Below, one piece after another: positions 19,954-20,849 of a stretch of DNA of 20,849 nt. Under the pieces are notes generated by a model. That model saw only the letters and a program-made list of their open reading frames with translations, was not told the DNA's origin and searched no databases. The position numbers and the translations under genes are program-made. The DNA comes from a virus: positions 1-20,849 of the IMG/VR virus record IMGVR_UViG_3300036892_000025. One strand, 5' to 3'. Position 1 is the first letter of the stretch, and every line of letters begins with the position of its first letter.

Positions 19954-20140
19954 GTGGGTTTTCTCGGGTGTGCTGTACAAGTCTGCCGCCCGTTAATCCT
20001 TGCGGGTCTCTCCCGCGACGCACCGCTCTCGCGGAAGCGCCTTTATACTCGTATACTCGATAGCCGTCTTTATTCTCGAACGTCAGACGGTGGGTGTTGT
20101 TGTCCACTTTCTCTTCGTGGATTATGTTTTCTCTGCTCAT
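19946..20140 (-). CDS. Small unknown basic protein
   Basis: This 64-residue protein has GAAGG upstream of its ATG. The N-terminal half alternates in a beta-like way (HRLTFENKDGYRVYEYKG), and the C-terminal half is rich in Arg and Gly (RAVRRGRDPQGLTGGR). It overlaps the next gene by eight bases. The function is unknown. Confidence 0.68.
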   Translation of the reverse strand: MSRENIIHEEKVDNNTHRLTFENKDGYRVYEYKGASARAVRRGRDPQGLTGGRLVQHTRENPHE

Positions 20141-20161
20141 CGAAAGCCTTCAATTCTTCGG

Positions 20162-20785
20162 TCACGAGGTTAGCGGCTTCGAACCGCTAATCATGATTTC
20201 AATAGCCTCGCTACCACCTGAAATCGGTAGAGCACCGAGACCACCATGCTTTACGATGCTGTGAATCGGCAAATAAGTCGTCTTCTTTACGCCGACTGAA
20301 TCTGCGCGGTAGCCGTAGCGAGTTAACAATGCCTTCAATTCGACTTCCAATGATGATGTTGAGTTGGTCGGCTGGCCTGTTGCTTCCAACTTCGACAGAC
20401 GGGCTAGCACGCCGCTCAACGATGAGCGAACGTTATAGATGTTCTCTACATCTGTTCTACTCTGGCCTTCCAAAGCGGAGATGCGAGAGTTAAACTTGGT
20501 GAGCGCGGTCTGCACCTTGCTCATATCTTCGCGGACGGCATCGAACGCAACCTGCGTGCTGTCCTTCAACGCGTTCAGCGCCTTGGTCGTTCCGGTCGCG
20601 TTGTCGCGAAGGTTCTGGTTTGCTTTCTCAACTAACTGCGATAGCGTGGTCTCAACTTGAGTTAGTTCTTCTCGCGTCTCGCGGTCGTGGGCTGCAACAA
20701 CCGAGATGCGGTCTTGCAACTTCTCCAAAAGCACGGCGAGCGTGGTGGATAGATTGCCAATCTTGCTGTCTTTGATTTTGCTCAT
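20162..20785 (-). CDS. Coiled-coil protein, possible fibre or structural component
   Basis: This 207-residue protein has AGAGGACC before its ATG. Residues about 8-140 are long heptad-type helix (NLSTTLAVLLEKLQDRISVVAAHDRETREELTQVETTLSQLVEKANQNL and onward), probably a trimeric or dimeric coiled coil. A small globular end contains a short helix and YLPIHSIVKHGGLGALPISGGSEAIEIMISGS. The plan of a stalk with a compact tip suits a phage fibre or spike, but no family was recognised. Confidence 0.72.
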   Translation of the reverse strand: MSKIKDSKIGNLSTTLAVLLEKLQDRISVVAAHDRETREELTQVETTLSQLVEKANQNLRDNATGTTKALNALKDSTQVAFDAVREDMSKVQTALTKFNSRISALEGQSRTDVENIYNVRSSLSGVLARLSKLEATGQPTNSTSSLEVELKALLTRYGYRADSVGVKKTTYLPIHSIVKHGGLGALPISGGSEAIEIMISGSKPLTS

Positions 20786-20794
20786 TGGGTCCTC

Positions 20795-20849
20795 TTACTT
20801 CTTTCCGCGTTTGCGGGATTGGGTCTTGCGTACTGCTTTAGCCTTACGA
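20795..20849 (-). CDS. C-terminal end of a very basic protein (partial)
   Basis: Only the last 17 residues and the stop lie in the window: RKAKAVRKTQSRKRGKK. The gene continues beyond 20849. The Lys/Arg-rich tail could bind nucleic acid. It ends nine bases before the next ATG. Confidence 0.6.
   Translation of the reverse strand, partial: RKAKAVRKTQSRKRGKK

Overview
The window is a late-gene and RNA-gene segment of a tailed double-stranded DNA phage (Caudoviricetes). Every supported gene lies on the minus strand, so transcription runs from high to low coordinates. Evidence for a phage is the consecutive large terminase, portal, scaffold-position protein and HK97-fold-type major capsid genes, dense packing with ATG/TAA overlaps, many small unknown genes, and a large tRNA array. 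I cannot name the host or a close relative.

Layout in order of transcription. (1) 20849-19329: the end of a basic protein, a coiled-coil protein and three small unknown genes, closed by a terminator-like hairpin. (2) A promoter, tRNA-His, a small helical protein and a SprT-like metalloprotease (19268-18599). (3) A second promoter of the same design and a dense RNA-gene block (18591-14352) holding 21 more tRNAs. Nearly all encode CCA. Between the tRNAs lie a 36-residue membrane peptide, a PD-(D/E)XK homing-type endonuclease, a DUF5317-like membrane protein coupled to a His/Arg-rich protein, and at least one large unknown structured RNA (about 17951-18188). The block also holds a compact 266-nt RNase P RNA (14874-15139). 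Its P1 helix, its P4 helix with the universal bulged U and its conserved regions can all be read from the sequence. (4) Virion or appendage genes 14336-10977, including a protein with an N-terminal DUF3494 (ice-binding-like) domain and three 67-residue repeats. (5) Small genes, a multibranched structured RNA leader (9887-10014) and a histidine phosphatase. (6) A packaging and head module: small membrane proteins, TerL, portal, a small unknown protein, a scaffold-position protein and the major capsid gene. The capsid gene is split by a group I intron encoding a LAGLIDADG endonuclease.

The notable combination is a phage carrying both a large tRNA set and its own catalytic RNase P RNA embedded in that set. 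The simplest model is that precursor tRNAs are matured by a phage-encoded ribozyme, probably with the host RnpA protein. Three promoters (for tRNA-His, the tRNA block and the intron endonuclease) share the form TTGAYA-N14-TGG-TAGTAT/TAAACT, which points to recognition by the host housekeeping sigma factor.
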